64,000 nt of DNA from Hymenobacter lucidus (GTDB taxonomy: Bacteria > Bacteroidota > Bacteroidia > Cytophagales > Hymenobacteraceae). A model generated the notes under the pieces. The model was not told the origin of the DNA. It did not search any database and saw only the letters and a program-made list of their open reading frames with translations. The stretch spans positions 744,001 to 808,000 of the forward strand of contig NZ_JAJADR010000002.1 of assembly GCF_020447265.1 (NCBI RefSeq), read 5' to 3'. Made by a program: the position numbers and the translations under genes. Shown piece after piece: positions 42,366-52,182 of this stretch; within the stretch, counting starts at the first letter, position 1; each line of letters starts with the position of its first letter.

Positions 42366-43805
42366 CTACTTCCAGCCGCCGCCCAGAGCCCGGTACACAT
42401 TCACGGTAGCGTTGAGCTGCTGCATCTTGGTTTCGACCAGGTCGAACTTCGATTCCAGGGCGTCGCGCTGGGTGAAGAGCACCTCGGTGTAGTCGGCGCG
42501 GGCGGAGTTGAACAGGCTGCTGGAAATCGTGCTCGACTGATTCAGGGCTTCCACTTCCCGAGACTTCTCATCGTACGCCTTGGCCAGATTACTGATGCTG
42601 GCCAGTTGGTTGGCCACCTCCACGTAGGCATTGAGCACCGTCCGCTCGTAGTTGTACACGGCCTGAGTCTGGCGGGCGTTGGCGCCGTAGTACGTGGCCT
42701 TAATGCCGTTCTTGTTGATGAGCGGCGCGGCCATATCACCCGCTACCGACAGCAGCACCGACTCAGGCAGCGTGGCCAATAGGCCGGGCTGGAAGGCGGC
42801 CGAGCCGACGGCTCCGGTGATGCGCAGCGACGGGTAGAAATTGGCCCGGGCCACCTGCACGTCCAGTTTGGCGGCCACCAGATTCTGCTCGGCCTGCCGC
42901 ACGTCGGGGCGGTTTTGCAGCAGCTGGGCGGGTACGCCGGCCTGCATGGCTTTGGGCACCAGGTCATTGAACGAAGCATCGTTGCGCACTACCGGCTGCG
43001 GGTAACGACCCGCCAAGAAGTTGATGCGGTTTTCCGTTTCCGTGATGCGCTGCTGAATGGCGTACTGAATGGCCTGGGTGTGGTGCACCTGCGCCTCGAA
43101 GCGGCGCACGGCCAGCTCGGTTACCCGGGCCGCATCCTTTTGCAGGCGCACCGCCTTCAGCGCGTTGCTTTGATTTTCAAGGTTTTGCCGGATGATGGCC
43201 AACTGGTTGTCGAGGGCCAGCAGCTCGTAGTACGAGTTGGCAATTTCAGCTACCAGATTAGTCACGGTGAAGTTTTTACCTTCCACCGAAGCTAGGTAGC
43301 GCGCCGCGGCGGCCTGGCGGGCGTTGCGCAGCTTGTGCCAGATATCCACTTCCCAGCTGGCCAGGGCGGCCACTTGGAAGTTGGTTAGCGGGTCGGGCGT
43401 GGCGCGGGCGGGCTTGATGTCGATACTTTCCTCCGTGGCCCCCGGCAGCGTGTAGCGGGCCGCTTTTTCAACGCCCGCGCCAATGCCCAGGCCCACCGTG
43501 GGCAGATATTCGCCCTTGCGGGCCCGCACTTCCTGGCGGGCAATTTCGATTTCCTGGCGCGTGATATTTAGCTCCTGGTTGCGCAGTAGGGCCGTATCGA
43601 TGAGGGCCACCAGGCTGGGGTCGGTGAAAAACTCCTGCCACGGCATCCGGGTCACGTTGGTCGAGTCCGTGGATGGGCTGCCGGTGAAGCTGGCGGGCAC
43701 GGCGCGGCTCTCCGTTTTCTGCACCAGCGTGGGGGCTTTGCAGGCACCCACGGCCAGCGTCAGGCAAGCCGCGCTCAGGCTTTGATAAATGCGTTTCTTA
43801 AGCAT
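42366..43805 (-). CDS. Outer-membrane efflux channel, TolC/NodT family lipoprotein
   Basis: 479 aa from ATG 43805, which overlaps the pump gene's end by 8 nt; an ATG at 43823 adds six residues. A lipobox-like VGACKAP marks the signal. Two TolC repeats: MPWQEFFTDPSLVALIDTAL and LLQNRPDVRQAEQNLVAAKLDVQVARANFYPSLRITG, the latter diagnostic for the NodT group. It forms a trimeric channel across the outer membrane for the RND pump encoded immediately upstream. Confidence 0.95.
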   Translation of the reverse strand: MLKKRIYQSLSAACLTLAVGACKAPTLVQKTESRAVPASFTGSPSTDSTNVTRMPWQEFFTDPSLVALIDTALLRNQELNITRQEIEIARQEVRARKGEYLPTVGLGIGAGVEKAARYTLPGATEESIDIKPARATPDPLTNFQVAALASWEVDIWHKLRNARQAAAARYLASVEGKNFTVTNLVAEIANSYYELLALDNQLAIIRQNLENQSNALKAVRLQKDAARVTELAVRRFEAQVHHTQAIQYAIQQRITETENRINFLAGRYPQPVVRNDASFNDLVPKAMQAGVPAQLLQNRPDVRQAEQNLVAAKLDVQVARANFYPSLRITGAVGSAAFQPGLLATLPESVLLSVAGDMAAPLINKNGIKATYYGANARQTQAVYNYERTVLNAYVEVANQLASISNLAKAYDEKSREVEALNQSSTISSSLFNSARADYTEVLFTQRDALESKFDLVETKMQQLNATVNVYRALGGGWK

Positions 43806-46800
43806 GAGTCTCAACTTCTTCAACTATAACGTGGGGCTCGAATTCGGACAGAGGGTGTTCATTCTCGTCCCCGATGAGCTTGCGGCCGGCGGCCAGCGTG
43901 CCAAAAATGTAGTACAGGCCCGGCACGATGATGACGCCGAAAATGGTACCGAACAGCATGCCGCCCAGGGCTGAGGTACCGATGGTGCGGTTGCCGATGG
44001 CACCCGCGCCGTGGGCCAGCACCAACGGAATCAGGCCGGCAATGAAGGCGAAGGAAGTCATCAGAATGGGGCGGAAACGCACCTTGGCGCCTTCAATGGC
44101 CGCGGCCCGCACGCTCATGCCCTCCTCGTGCTTCTGCACCGCAAACTCCACGATGAGCACTGCGTTTTTACCCAGCAACCCCACCAGCATAACCAGGCCT
44201 ACCTGGGCGTAGATGTTGTTGGCTAGGCCCAGGGTTTTGATCAGCAAAAAGGAGCCGAAAATGCCGGCCGGCAGGGAGAAAATAACAGCCAGCGGCAGCA
44301 GAAAGCTTTCATACTGCGCGGCCAGCACCAGATACACGAAGGCCAGCACCACCAGGAAGATGTAAATGGCCTCGTTGCCGCGGCTTGCCTCATCTTTCGA
44401 CAGGCCGCCCCAGTCGATATCGTAGCCGCGGGGCAGGGTTTTAGCCGCCACTTCTTGCACCGCCTTGATGGCTTCACCCGAGCTGAAGCCGGCAGCCGCG
44501 TCGCCGCGGATGGAGGCCGTGGGATACATATTGTAGCGGTTGATTTCGTTGGCGCCCTGGCTTTTCACGATCTTCATGAAGGCCGACAGCGGCACCATCT
44601 CGCCCTTGTCGTTTTTCACCCACATATCCAGCACGTCTTTGGGCAGGCGGCGGTACTCGGGCGAGGCTTGCACAAACACTTTGAAAAAGCGCTGGTACTT
44701 GATGAAGCCCAGCTCGTAGGTCGAGCCGATCATGATGCTGAGCGTGTTCATGGCGTTGCCAATGCTCACGCCTTTCTGCATGGCCAGCTGGTTGTCGATC
44801 TGCAGCTCGTACTGCGGATAGTTGGCCGAGAAGAAGGTAAATAGCCCGGCTAGTTCCTTGCGCTTTTTGAGCTCGGCCATAAAGTCCTCGTTCACCTTTT
44901 CCAGCGCCTTATAGTCGCCGGTGCTGGTTTTGTCGAGCAGCTGCAGCTGGAAGCCACCCGCCGCGCCGTAGCCCGGCACTGCCGGCGGCTCGAAGAATTC
45001 GATGGTCGCGCCCGGAATTTCCTTGGCCTTTTCCTCCAGGCTCATCACGATATCGTGCACCGACTCCTTGCGCTCCGACCAGGGCTTGAGGCTGATGAGC
45101 AGCGTGCCGGCGTTGGAGCCGCGGCCTTCGGTAAGTACTTCGTAACCAGCCAGCGACGAAATGCTTTCGATGCCGGGCACCTTTTCGGCTAGCTTGGAAA
45201 GCTGCTGCGACAAGGCGTTGGTGCGCTCCAGCGTGGAGCCGGGCGGCGTCTGGATAATGGCGTAGAGCATGCCCTGATCCTCGGCCGGGATGAAGCCGGT
45301 GGGCAACGTAGACGAGATGCCGAAAATGCCCGCGCCGAAGGCAATCAGGATCAGGAAGGTGAAGATGCGGCGGTCGACTACCTTCTCCAGGAAGTTGGTG
45401 TAGTGGCCGGTCAGGCGCTCGAAGCCGCGGTTAAACCAATCGATGAAGCGGTTGATGGGCGTTTTCTTGCGGGGCTGGCCGTGGTTGTTCTTCAGAATCA
45501 TGGCGCAGAGCACCGGCGTCAGCGTCAGGGCCACGATGCCGGAAATGACAATGGATGAGGCCATCGTAATGGAAAACTGCCGGTAGAAAATGCCCACCGG
45601 ACCGCTCATAAAGGCCACCGGCACGAATACGGCCGTCATCAGGATGGTAATGGCAATGATGGCCCCGCTGATTTCACCTACTACTTCGCGCACCGCGCCA
45701 TAGGGCGAAAGGTGCTTTTCCTCCATTTTGGCGTGCACCGCTTCCACTACCACAATGGCATCGTCGACCACGATGCCGATGGCCAGCACCAGCGCAAACA
45801 GGGTAATCATGTTGATGGTCATCCCAAAGGCCTGCATGGCAATGAAGGCGCCCACGAGCGACACCGGCACGGCAATAATCGGGATGAGCGTGGAGCGCCA
45901 GTCGCCTAGGAACAGGAACACCACGATGGCCACCAGAATAAAGGCGTCGCGCAGGGTGTGAATTACGTTTTCGGTGGACGCGTCGAGGAAGTTCGACACG
46001 TCGTAGCTGATCTTGTAATCCATGCCCGGCGGCATGGTTTTCTTCAGCTCTTCCAGCTTGGCCTTCACGCTTTTAATCACGTCGGAGGCATTAGAGCCGT
46101 AGGTTTGCTTGAGCATAATGGCGGCCGAAGGGTAGCCGTCGAGGTTGGAGTAGATGTCGTAGAATTCCGAGCCCAGCTCCACGTTTGCCACGTCCTTGAG
46201 GCGCAGGGTTTCGCCGTTGGAGTTGGCCTTGATGATGACGTTCTTATACTCCTCCACGTCGTTGAAGCGGCCCTTGTAGGTCAGCACGTACTCCAGCGCC
46301 GAGGCCTCCTTGCCATCGGAGCGGCCGATGCGGCCCGGGGAGCCAATCACGCTCTGGTCGTTGAGGGCTTCCATCACGTCGTCCACCGACAGGTTGTAGG
46401 CCCGCATTCGGTCGGGCTTGAGCCACACGCGCATGGCATACTGCCGGGAGCCCAGGATGCTGGCCCGCCCGATACCATCGATGCGCTGAATTTCGGGCAG
46501 CATGTTTACCCCAGCAAAGTTGAAGAGGTACCGCATGTCGGTATTCTTGTCTTTGCTGTAGAGGTTCACATACATCAGCATGTTGGGCACCACGCGGTTT
46601 ACCACCACGCCCTCGCGCTGCACCAGCGTGGGCAGGCGGTTCAGAATCTGGGCAATGCGGGTGTTTACGTTCACTACCGCCTGCTCGGGGTCGGTGCCCA
46701 GGTTGAAGACAATCTGGATGTTGGCTTCCCCGGCCGACACGGCGTCGGAGGTCATGTACTTCATGCCGGGCACGCCGTTAATGGCCTGCTCCAGCGGAAT

Positions 46801-46986
46801 AAGCACCGATTCGGTGAGCACCTTGGCGCTGGCGCCTGGATACGCCGTGCTGACCATCACCATAGGCGGCGAAATCTCGGGAAACTGAGACGTGGGCAGC
46901 GTCTTGATAGCCAGCATGCCCAGGAACATGATTACCACCGATATGACGATGGCAAACACGGGGCGACGAAGGAATCTACTAAACAT
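43798..46986 (-). CDS. RND efflux pump, HAE1 family inner-membrane subunit
   Basis: 1062 aa, standard length. Begins MFSRFLRRPVFAIVISVVIMFLGM; the proton-relay aspartates are in helix 4 (IGIVVDDAIVVVE); a cytoplasmic start of helix 3 has FLGDWRSTLIPIIAVPVSLVG; C-terminal QVGLVMLVGLLGKNAVLIVEFAV is typical of AcrB-like pumps. Two large periplasmic domains follow helices 1 and 7. Proton-driven tripartite export of drugs, detergents or dyes with the adaptor (47070-48158) and channel (42366-43805) of the same operon. Confidence 0.97.
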   Translation of the reverse strand: MFSRFLRRPVFAIVISVVIMFLGMLAIKTLPTSQFPEISPPMVMVSTAYPGASAKVLTESVLIPLEQAINGVPGMKYMTSDAVSAGEANIQIVFNLGTDPEQAVVNVNTRIAQILNRLPTLVQREGVVVNRVVPNMLMYVNLYSKDKNTDMRYLFNFAGVNMLPEIQRIDGIGRASILGSRQYAMRVWLKPDRMRAYNLSVDDVMEALNDQSVIGSPGRIGRSDGKEASALEYVLTYKGRFNDVEEYKNVIIKANSNGETLRLKDVANVELGSEFYDIYSNLDGYPSAAIMLKQTYGSNASDVIKSVKAKLEELKKTMPPGMDYKISYDVSNFLDASTENVIHTLRDAFILVAIVVFLFLGDWRSTLIPIIAVPVSLVGAFIAMQAFGMTINMITLFALVLAIGIVVDDAIVVVEAVHAKMEEKHLSPYGAVREVVGEISGAIIAITILMTAVFVPVAFMSGPVGIFYRQFSITMASSIVISGIVALTLTPVLCAMILKNNHGQPRKKTPINRFIDWFNRGFERLTGHYTNFLEKVVDRRIFTFLILIAFGAGIFGISSTLPTGFIPAEDQGMLYAIIQTPPGSTLERTNALSQQLSKLAEKVPGIESISSLAGYEVLTEGRGSNAGTLLISLKPWSERKESVHDIVMSLEEKAKEIPGATIEFFEPPAVPGYGAAGGFQLQLLDKTSTGDYKALEKVNEDFMAELKKRKELAGLFTFFSANYPQYELQIDNQLAMQKGVSIGNAMNTLSIMIGSTYELGFIKYQRFFKVFVQASPEYRRLPKDVLDMWVKNDKGEMVPLSAFMKIVKSQGANEINRYNMYPTASIRGDAAAGFSSGEAIKAVQEVAAKTLPRGYDIDWGGLSKDEASRGNEAIYIFLVVLAFVYLVLAAQYESFLLPLAVIFSLPAGIFGSFLLIKTLGLANNIYAQVGLVMLVGLLGKNAVLIVEFAVQKHEEGMSVRAAAIEGAKVRFRPILMTSFAFIAGLIPLVLAHGAGAIGNRTIGTSALGGMLFGTIFGVIIVPGLYYIFGTLAAGRKLIGDENEHPLSEFEPHVIVEEVETHA

Positions 46987-46997
46987 ATCGGATGAGT

Positions 46998-47069
46998 TTA
47001 GTTGTCCGTTGCTCGTTGTCAGTTGTTAGGATAAAAACGCACTAACAACTGACAACCAACAGCCAACAA
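46998..47069. repeat. Facing arrays of degenerate heptamers (locus 3)
   Basis: Left array TTAGTTG, TCCGTTG, CTCGTTG, TCAGTTG (46998-47025) faces CTAACAA, CTGACAA, CCAACAG, CCAACAA (47042-47069). The pair fills almost the whole gap between the adaptor stop (47070) and the pump start (46986) and could form a long hairpin in the mRNA. Confidence 0.8.
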
Positions 47070-48158
47070 CTATTCAGAGTACACTTTCAGGTGGGCAATG
47101 ACCGACTTGGGCTCCTGGTAGGTGAAGTCGATTTTGTCGCCGTCCTTCACTTTGCGGATGCCTTCGAGCATGATTTTGTCGCCCGCTTTCAGCCCAGAGG
47201 AGATGATGTAGAGGTCCGGCATTTCGGAGGCCACGGTCACTTCGCGCTGATGCACCACGTTGTGGCTATCGACCACATACAGGAATTTCTTTTCCAACAC
47301 TTCAAAAGTGGCTTTCTGGGGTACAATCAGGGCATTTTTCAGCGGCACGGTCATTAGCACGCTGCCGGTTTCGCCGTTGCGCAGCAGCCCCTTAGGGTTG
47401 GGGAAAGTAGCCCGGAAGGCAATGTTGCCGGTTTCATTATTGAAGTCGGCTTCGATGGTTTGCACAATGCCGGGATACTCGAATTCCTCATTGTTGGCCA
47501 TGCGCAGCTTGACGTGCGGCTTATCCTCAGCCTGCACGTGGGTTTTATAAGCCAGATACTCGGCTTCGGGCACATTGAAGTACACCCACATTTTGCTGTT
47601 ATCGGAGAGAGTCGTGAGCAGGTCACCCTCATCGACGAGGCTACCGAGCCGGGCCTGGAAGTGGTCCATGATGCCGCTGAACGGCGCCCGGATGGTGGTG
47701 AAGCCCAGGTGCGTCTGAGCCAGCGACACCTCCGCTTTGGCCTTTTCTACTTTCGCCTGTGAGAGGGCCAGTTCGTTGGGCGACACGATTTTACCATCGG
47801 CCAGCTTCTTGGTATTCTGATACTCGATGCTGACGAATTTAGCCTCGGCCTCGGCTTTTTTCAGCTCGGCCTGGTACAGCAGGGGCATGATCTGGAACAT
47901 GAGTTGCCCCTTCTCGATGCTCTGCCCCTCGTCCACGAAAATCTTCTGCAGATAGCCTTTTTCCAGGGCCCGCACCTCAATGTGCTGGATGGAGTGAATC
48001 TGCGAGACGTACTCCTTGGTGATGGTCGTATCCTGCTGCAGCGGACTAGTGACCAGGAATTTCACTTTTTCTTCTTTAACCTCTTCTTTGTGGGCGCAGC
48101 TAGTAAAGCATTGCACGCTGCACAAGCTCAGCAGAGTGAGCAGGAATGTTCTTTTCAT
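47070..48158 (-). CDS. RND efflux periplasmic adaptor (membrane fusion protein)
   Basis: 362 aa from ATG 48158, giving a lipoprotein-type signal (CFTSC). Adaptor domains: half lipoyl segment IEVRALEKGYLQKIFVDEGQSIEKGQLMFQI, a helical hairpin (AELKKAEAEAKFVSIEYQNTKKLADGKIVSPNELALSQAKVEKAKAEV), second lipoyl half GFTTIRAPFSGIMDHFQARLGSLVDEG, then beta-barrel and membrane-proximal domains. It links pump and outer-membrane channel. First gene of the operon adaptor, pump, channel. Confidence 0.95.
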   Translation of the reverse strand: MKRTFLLTLLSLCSVQCFTSCAHKEEVKEEKVKFLVTSPLQQDTTITKEYVSQIHSIQHIEVRALEKGYLQKIFVDEGQSIEKGQLMFQIMPLLYQAELKKAEAEAKFVSIEYQNTKKLADGKIVSPNELALSQAKVEKAKAEVSLAQTHLGFTTIRAPFSGIMDHFQARLGSLVDEGDLLTTLSDNSKMWVYFNVPEAEYLAYKTHVQAEDKPHVKLRMANNEEFEYPGIVQTIEADFNNETGNIAFRATFPNPKGLLRNGETGSVLMTVPLKNALIVPQKATFEVLEKKFLYVVDSHNVVHQREVTVASEMPDLYIISSGLKAGDKIMLEGIRKVKDGDKIDFTYQEPKSVIAHLKVYSE

Positions 48159-48415
48159 CAGAAATGTAAGGCAGACTGGCGGTAAAATGCGGCGGGTCAT
48201 ACAGGGTTTCACAGGTTCAGCGCACAAACCAAGCGCCGGTTGCGTGAAGTGAATATGAAGCAGGCCATATTCTGCTCGAAGCAGCAAATTATGCTGAGCA
48301 AAGCCCGTCAGTAAGGCCCACAGCGCAGTCTGGCCACGGGTGGTATTCCCACGCGCCGCCGGCAATACGCATCAGCCGCCATTGGCCAGGAATATGGCTT
48401 GTGCCCCCGATACTT

Positions 48416-48423
48416 TACTTTTG
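48416..48423 (+). promoter_or_regulatory. Possible -7 box for cyclophilin gene
   Basis: TACTTTTG matches TAnnTTTG, 86 nt before the chosen ATG. It argues against the frame start at 48401, which would lie upstream of the transcript. Confidence 0.4.
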
Positions 48424-48508
48424 GGTTACTGCCCTCGTAGAGGAAACAACCGCCTTATTCGTCCCCGCACCGTCCCGCTCCTTTCCTTCCGCCCTCATTC
48501 TACTTCCA

Positions 48509-49276
48509 ATGGCATCTTTTCCCAGGCCCCTATTTCCTACCGCGGCCCGCTGCGGCGCACTGCTCACGGCGGGCCTGTGGCTAGTCGGCTGCAACCAGAC
48601 GCCGCCAGTAACTGAGGCCCCTGCCGCCGCCACGCCCGCCCCGGTGCCCGGCCCCGACCTGGTAACGCTGGCCGATTCCAACGCCGCGAGTGTGCTTCGG
48701 GAGTACGGGCAGCAGTACCCGGGCTCGGAGCTGGTGCTGCACACCCGCCACGGCGACATGCGCGTGCGCCTCTACGATGACACGCCCATCCACAAGGCCA
48801 ACTTCCTGCTGCTGGCCCGCAAAGGCGTGTTTGATGAAACCGTTTTCAACCGGGTGGTTAATGGCTTTGCCATTCAGGGGGGCCGCTCCGACCACCGCAC
48901 CATTCGGATTACGCCCTACCACTTGCCACCCGAAATCAGCACGGCACACTTTCATAAGCGCGGGGCCCTGGGCATGGCCCGCTTCGACGACGAAAAAAAC
49001 CCGGGCAAGCTGTCTTCCAACACCGATTTTTACCTAGTGCAGGGCGAGAAACTCACGCCCGATCAGTCGCAGGCCATGGCGGGCCGGCCACTCACGGCCG
49101 AGCAGCAGCGCGTGTACGCCACGGTAGGCGGCGCCCCTTCCCTGGATGGCAAGTACACCGTTTTCGGGGAAGTAGTGGAGGGTCTGGAGGTAATCGACAA
49201 AATTGCCGCCGAGCCCGTCACGCCCGATAAGTGGCCCGTCAAGGACGTCGACATCAAGATTGATGTGCTGAAGTAA
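48509..49276 (+). CDS. Lipoprotein cyclophilin-type peptidyl-prolyl isomerase
   Basis: 255 aa from ATG 48509, lipobox LVGC at about residue 27. After a P/A-rich linker the cyclophilin domain begins SELVLHTRHGDMRVRLYDDTPIHKANFLLLARKG, then FNRVVNGFAIQGG, RGALGMARFDDEKNPGKLSSNTDFYLVQ and YTVFGEVVEGLEVIDKIA. The catalytic arginine position (FNRVVNGFAIQGG) is present. It catalyses cis-trans proline isomerisation of exported proteins. A longer frame from 48401 is rejected because the lipobox signal would be internal. Confidence 0.92.
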   Translation: MASFPRPLFPTAARCGALLTAGLWLVGCNQTPPVTEAPAAATPAPVPGPDLVTLADSNAASVLREYGQQYPGSELVLHTRHGDMRVRLYDDTPIHKANFLLLARKGVFDETVFNRVVNGFAIQGGRSDHRTIRITPYHLPPEISTAHFHKRGALGMARFDDEKNPGKLSSNTDFYLVQGEKLTPDQSQAMAGRPLTAEQQRVYATVGGAPSLDGKYTVFGEVVEGLEVIDKIAAEPVTPDKWPVKDVDIKIDVLK

Positions 49277-49284
49277 GCAGCTGG

Positions 49285-49734
49285 CTATTTCTCGGATTGT
49301 ACCGCTCGCCGCACGTTTACCAGCTGGGTTTTGAGTGCGTCGCCGGCCTGGGGCTGCAGCAGGCCGGATAGTTCGGCGCGGGTGTAGCCAATGATTTTAT
49401 CCGACGCCTGGAAGTCGGGCTGGGTCAGGTCGGCGGCCGGGTCGGCGGCTTCCTTGCGGGCCGGGTGCAGGTAGGCGCTGTCGGGCGTGACGCGGTAGAG
49501 GTGGTAGAAAAAATAGCGCGTATTGGTGGTGCCCTGGGGTTGAAACCGCACCACGTACACGTCGCCCACCAGTGGGTTATCTACCCGGAACTTCGGCTCG
49601 GAGGGCGGCGGCGGCGGCACTTCGGTTTCGGCAGCCGCCGGCTCCTGCGCAGCTTGCTTGGAATCGGAGGAAGACTGGCAGGCCCCGCAGAGCAGCAAGG
49701 CACCCAGCAAGGGTGCGAACAGCGTTTTTTGCAT
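49285..49734 (-). CDS. Small lipoprotein, uncharacterised
   Basis: 149 aa from ATG 49734 with lipobox LLCGAC at about residue 20, then a long S/A/E/P-rich linker and a compact domain (KFRVDNPLVGDVYVVRFQPQGTTNTRYFFYHLYRVTPDSAYLHPARKEA, DKIIGYTRAELSGLL). No family recognised. The upstream part of the longer 282-aa frame is a shadow of the M13 gene. Its own stop lies 8 bp from the cyclophilin stop, convergent. Confidence 0.75.
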   Translation of the reverse strand: MQKTLFAPLLGALLLCGACQSSSDSKQAAQEPAAAETEVPPPPPSEPKFRVDNPLVGDVYVVRFQPQGTTNTRYFFYHLYRVTPDSAYLHPARKEAADPAADLTQPDFQASDKIIGYTRAELSGLLQPQAGDALKTQLVNVRRAVQSEK

Positions 49735-49791
49735 GCCGCAAGATAAAGCACGGGGTAGAAAGTAGGGCCGGACCGGTGCGGCACGCACAAA

Positions 49792-49824
49792 AAAAGGAGG
49801 CTGACACCAGGTCAGCCTCCTTTT
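49792..49824 (-). terminator. Terminator of M13 peptidase gene
   Basis: Perfect 14-bp stem AAAAGGAGGCTGAC, 5-nt loop. On the minus strand it ends in TTTTTTT. Confidence 0.88.
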
Positions 49825-49852
49825 CAATAAACAACAAACCGGTATCCGGCGA

Positions 49853-51952
49853 CTACCAGATCTTAGCCCGCTCGGCGGTGGCGCGTACCATTTTGGCGTC
49901 GTCCTTGCAGCCAAAGGCCTCGAAGAACTGGGGCATGTTCTGCAGCGGCCCGTTGGTGCGGAACTGGGCCGGAGAGTGCGGGTCGGTGAGTACCTGCTGG
50001 CGAATGGCCTCGGGGCGCTGGTTGGTGCGCCAGATCTGGGCGTAGGCCAGGAAGAAGCGCTGCTCGGGCGTGAAGCCATCGACCTTGGTTTTGGGCTTGC
50101 CCGCCAGCGTCTTTTGCAGGGCCGTGTAAGCAATGTTGAGCCCGCCGAGGTCGGCCAGATTTTCGCCCATCGTGAGCTTGCCGTTCACGTGCACCGAATC
50201 AAGGGGCGTGAAGGCGTCGAACTGGCTGCCTACCAGCGCGGCCCGCTGGGTAAACTTGTCGGCGTCTTCCTTGGTCCACCAGTCGCGCAGGTTGCCTTCC
50301 GAGTCGTACTGCCGGCCCTGGTCGTCGAAGCCGTGGGTCATTTCGTGGCCGATTACGGCCCCGATGCCCCCGTAGTTTACCGCGTCATCAGCCTTGGGGT
50401 CGTAGAAGGGCGGCTGCAGAATACCGGCCGGAAACACGATTTCGTTCATCGGCGGGTTGTAGTAGGCATTCACTGTGGGCGGCGTCATGCCCCACTCGTT
50501 CCGGTCGATGGGCTTGCCGAACTTGCTGTTCTCGTCGTTGGCCGCCCACATGCGCGAGGCCAGCACGTTTTGCAGGTAAGAGTCGCGGGTGATGCTCAGG
50601 GCCGAATAGTCCTTCCACTTGTCGGGGTAGCCGATTTTAACGGTAAAGGCGTTGAGCTTTTTCAGCGCCTCAGCCTTAGTAGCGGCGCTCATCCACTCGT
50701 TACTCTGAATGTGCTCGGCAAAGGCAGCTTTCAGGTTATTGACCATCTCCAGGGCCTTGGCTTTGGCTTCCGGTGTGAAGGCCTTATCCACGTACACCTG
50801 GCCGAAAGCTTCGCCCAGGGCGGCGTCCGTCGAACGCAGCATCCGCTTCCAGCGCGGCTGCATTTTCTTGGCGCCGGTCAGCAGCTGGTTGTACTTGAAG
50901 GTTTCGTCGACGTAGGCTTTGGGCAGGGCATTGGCCACCGAGCTAACCAGGTGCCAGCGCAGATAGGTTTTCCAGTCGGCAATGGGCTCGGCCTTCAGCA
51001 TCACGTTGGCTTCCTTCACGAAAGCGGGCTGGCCCACGATGATGGTTTTGGCGGCCGAGAGGTTCTGCTGGGCCAGCAGGGTAGGAAAGCCCACGTTGGG
51101 AAACTGCTTCTGCAGTTCCGCCACGGTCATTTTGTTGTAGTTGGCCTGGGGGTCGCGCAGGTCCACGCGGCTTTTGCTGGCTTTGGCCAAGCGGGTTTCC
51201 AGACGCATGATGGTAGCGGCATTCTTCGCGGCTACGGCCGGCGTTTCGCCCATCAGCTTAAACGTGTTGGTAATGTAGGTGACGTAGGCGCTGCGAATGG
51301 CCTTGGAGCGGGCATCATCGCGCAGGTAGTAGTCCCGGTCGGGCATGCGCAGGCCGCCCTGGTAGAGCAGCACGGCATACTGGGTGGTGTTTTTCTCGTC
51401 CTGGCCCACGCCCATATTGAACACCGAGCCGGTGCCGATGAGTTGCTGTCGGCCCAGCGAGGCCTGCAGTCCTTTCAGATCCTTAATAGCGTCGATGCGG
51501 GCCAGCTCGGGTTTTAGGGGCGCAATGCCGGCTTTTTCGATGGCCATCGAGTCCATAGCGGAAGCGTAGAAGTCGCCTACTTTCTGCTCGTTCGTGCCTT
51601 TGGCGGCATTGCGGTTGGCGGCAGCTTCGTCCAGAATCTGGCGCTGCACGGCGTTGTTCTTGTCGAAGAGCTCATTGAAGCTGCCCCAGCTTACCTCGGC
51701 TTCCGGAATCGGATTGTTTTTCAGCCAGTTGCCCGAAGCATACTGAAAGAAGTTGTCGCAGGGGGCCACCGTTTTATCGATGTTAGCCACGTCCAGGCCC
51801 ACGCCTTTCACTACGGGCTCCTCGGCGGGCGTTGTAGCAGCAGTGGCAGCCGGGGCGGTGGTAGTGGCAGCGGTATTGCTGGTGGCGCAGCCAGCCAGAG
51901 TCAGGCCAGCGGCAGCTACGGCGGCCAGGGTTAGTTTGTTTCTGTTTTTCAT
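49853..51952 (-). CDS. M13 family metallopeptidase (PepO/neprilysin-like) lipoprotein
   Basis: 699 aa, lipobox LAGC near residue 22, followed by a T/A-rich linker. M13 hallmarks: NAYYNPPMNEIVFPAGIL, zinc motif HEMTH at 536-540, GENLADLGG with third ligand E597, and the C-terminal W699. An N-terminal CDNFFQYASGNWLKNN segment is also typical. It cleaves small peptides outside the cytoplasm, probably anchored to the outer membrane. The gene is divergent from xseA. Confidence 0.95.
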   Translation of the reverse strand: MKNRNKLTLAAVAAAGLTLAGCATSNTAATTTAPAATAATTPAEEPVVKGVGLDVANIDKTVAPCDNFFQYASGNWLKNNPIPEAEVSWGSFNELFDKNNAVQRQILDEAAANRNAAKGTNEQKVGDFYASAMDSMAIEKAGIAPLKPELARIDAIKDLKGLQASLGRQQLIGTGSVFNMGVGQDEKNTTQYAVLLYQGGLRMPDRDYYLRDDARSKAIRSAYVTYITNTFKLMGETPAVAAKNAATIMRLETRLAKASKSRVDLRDPQANYNKMTVAELQKQFPNVGFPTLLAQQNLSAAKTIIVGQPAFVKEANVMLKAEPIADWKTYLRWHLVSSVANALPKAYVDETFKYNQLLTGAKKMQPRWKRMLRSTDAALGEAFGQVYVDKAFTPEAKAKALEMVNNLKAAFAEHIQSNEWMSAATKAEALKKLNAFTVKIGYPDKWKDYSALSITRDSYLQNVLASRMWAANDENSKFGKPIDRNEWGMTPPTVNAYYNPPMNEIVFPAGILQPPFYDPKADDAVNYGGIGAVIGHEMTHGFDDQGRQYDSEGNLRDWWTKEDADKFTQRAALVGSQFDAFTPLDSVHVNGKLTMGENLADLGGLNIAYTALQKTLAGKPKTKVDGFTPEQRFFLAYAQIWRTNQRPEAIRQQVLTDPHSPAQFRTNGPLQNMPQFFEAFGCKDDAKMVRATAERAKIW

Positions 51953-52182
51953 GCGGAAAGGTTAGTAGAAAGGCGGGTTTGGCTGGAAAGGTAAAAGAAA
52001 AAGGTCATTGACGGCACTGGGCTGTTCTTTTGCCGGCGGCGGGCTTTTCGTCCCAAACCGCCAACATTGGCTCGGCCTGCGGGTTGCATAGCCGGCTGGC
52101 GTGGTAAAGATGCGGGATGCCGCCGAACCGTTGCCTTATTGCCCGCTGGTTGCCGCGCCCCTAATTCGTACCTTGCTGCCCT

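Noticed and set aside
45958..46995. 345-aa frame antisense to the RND pump
   Set aside because: Mirror frame rich in His/Val/Gly; no recognisable protein pattern.
49976..51517. 513-aa frame antisense to the M13 peptidase
   Set aside because: Same shadow pattern; the M13 gene on the minus strand is complete with zinc motif and terminator.
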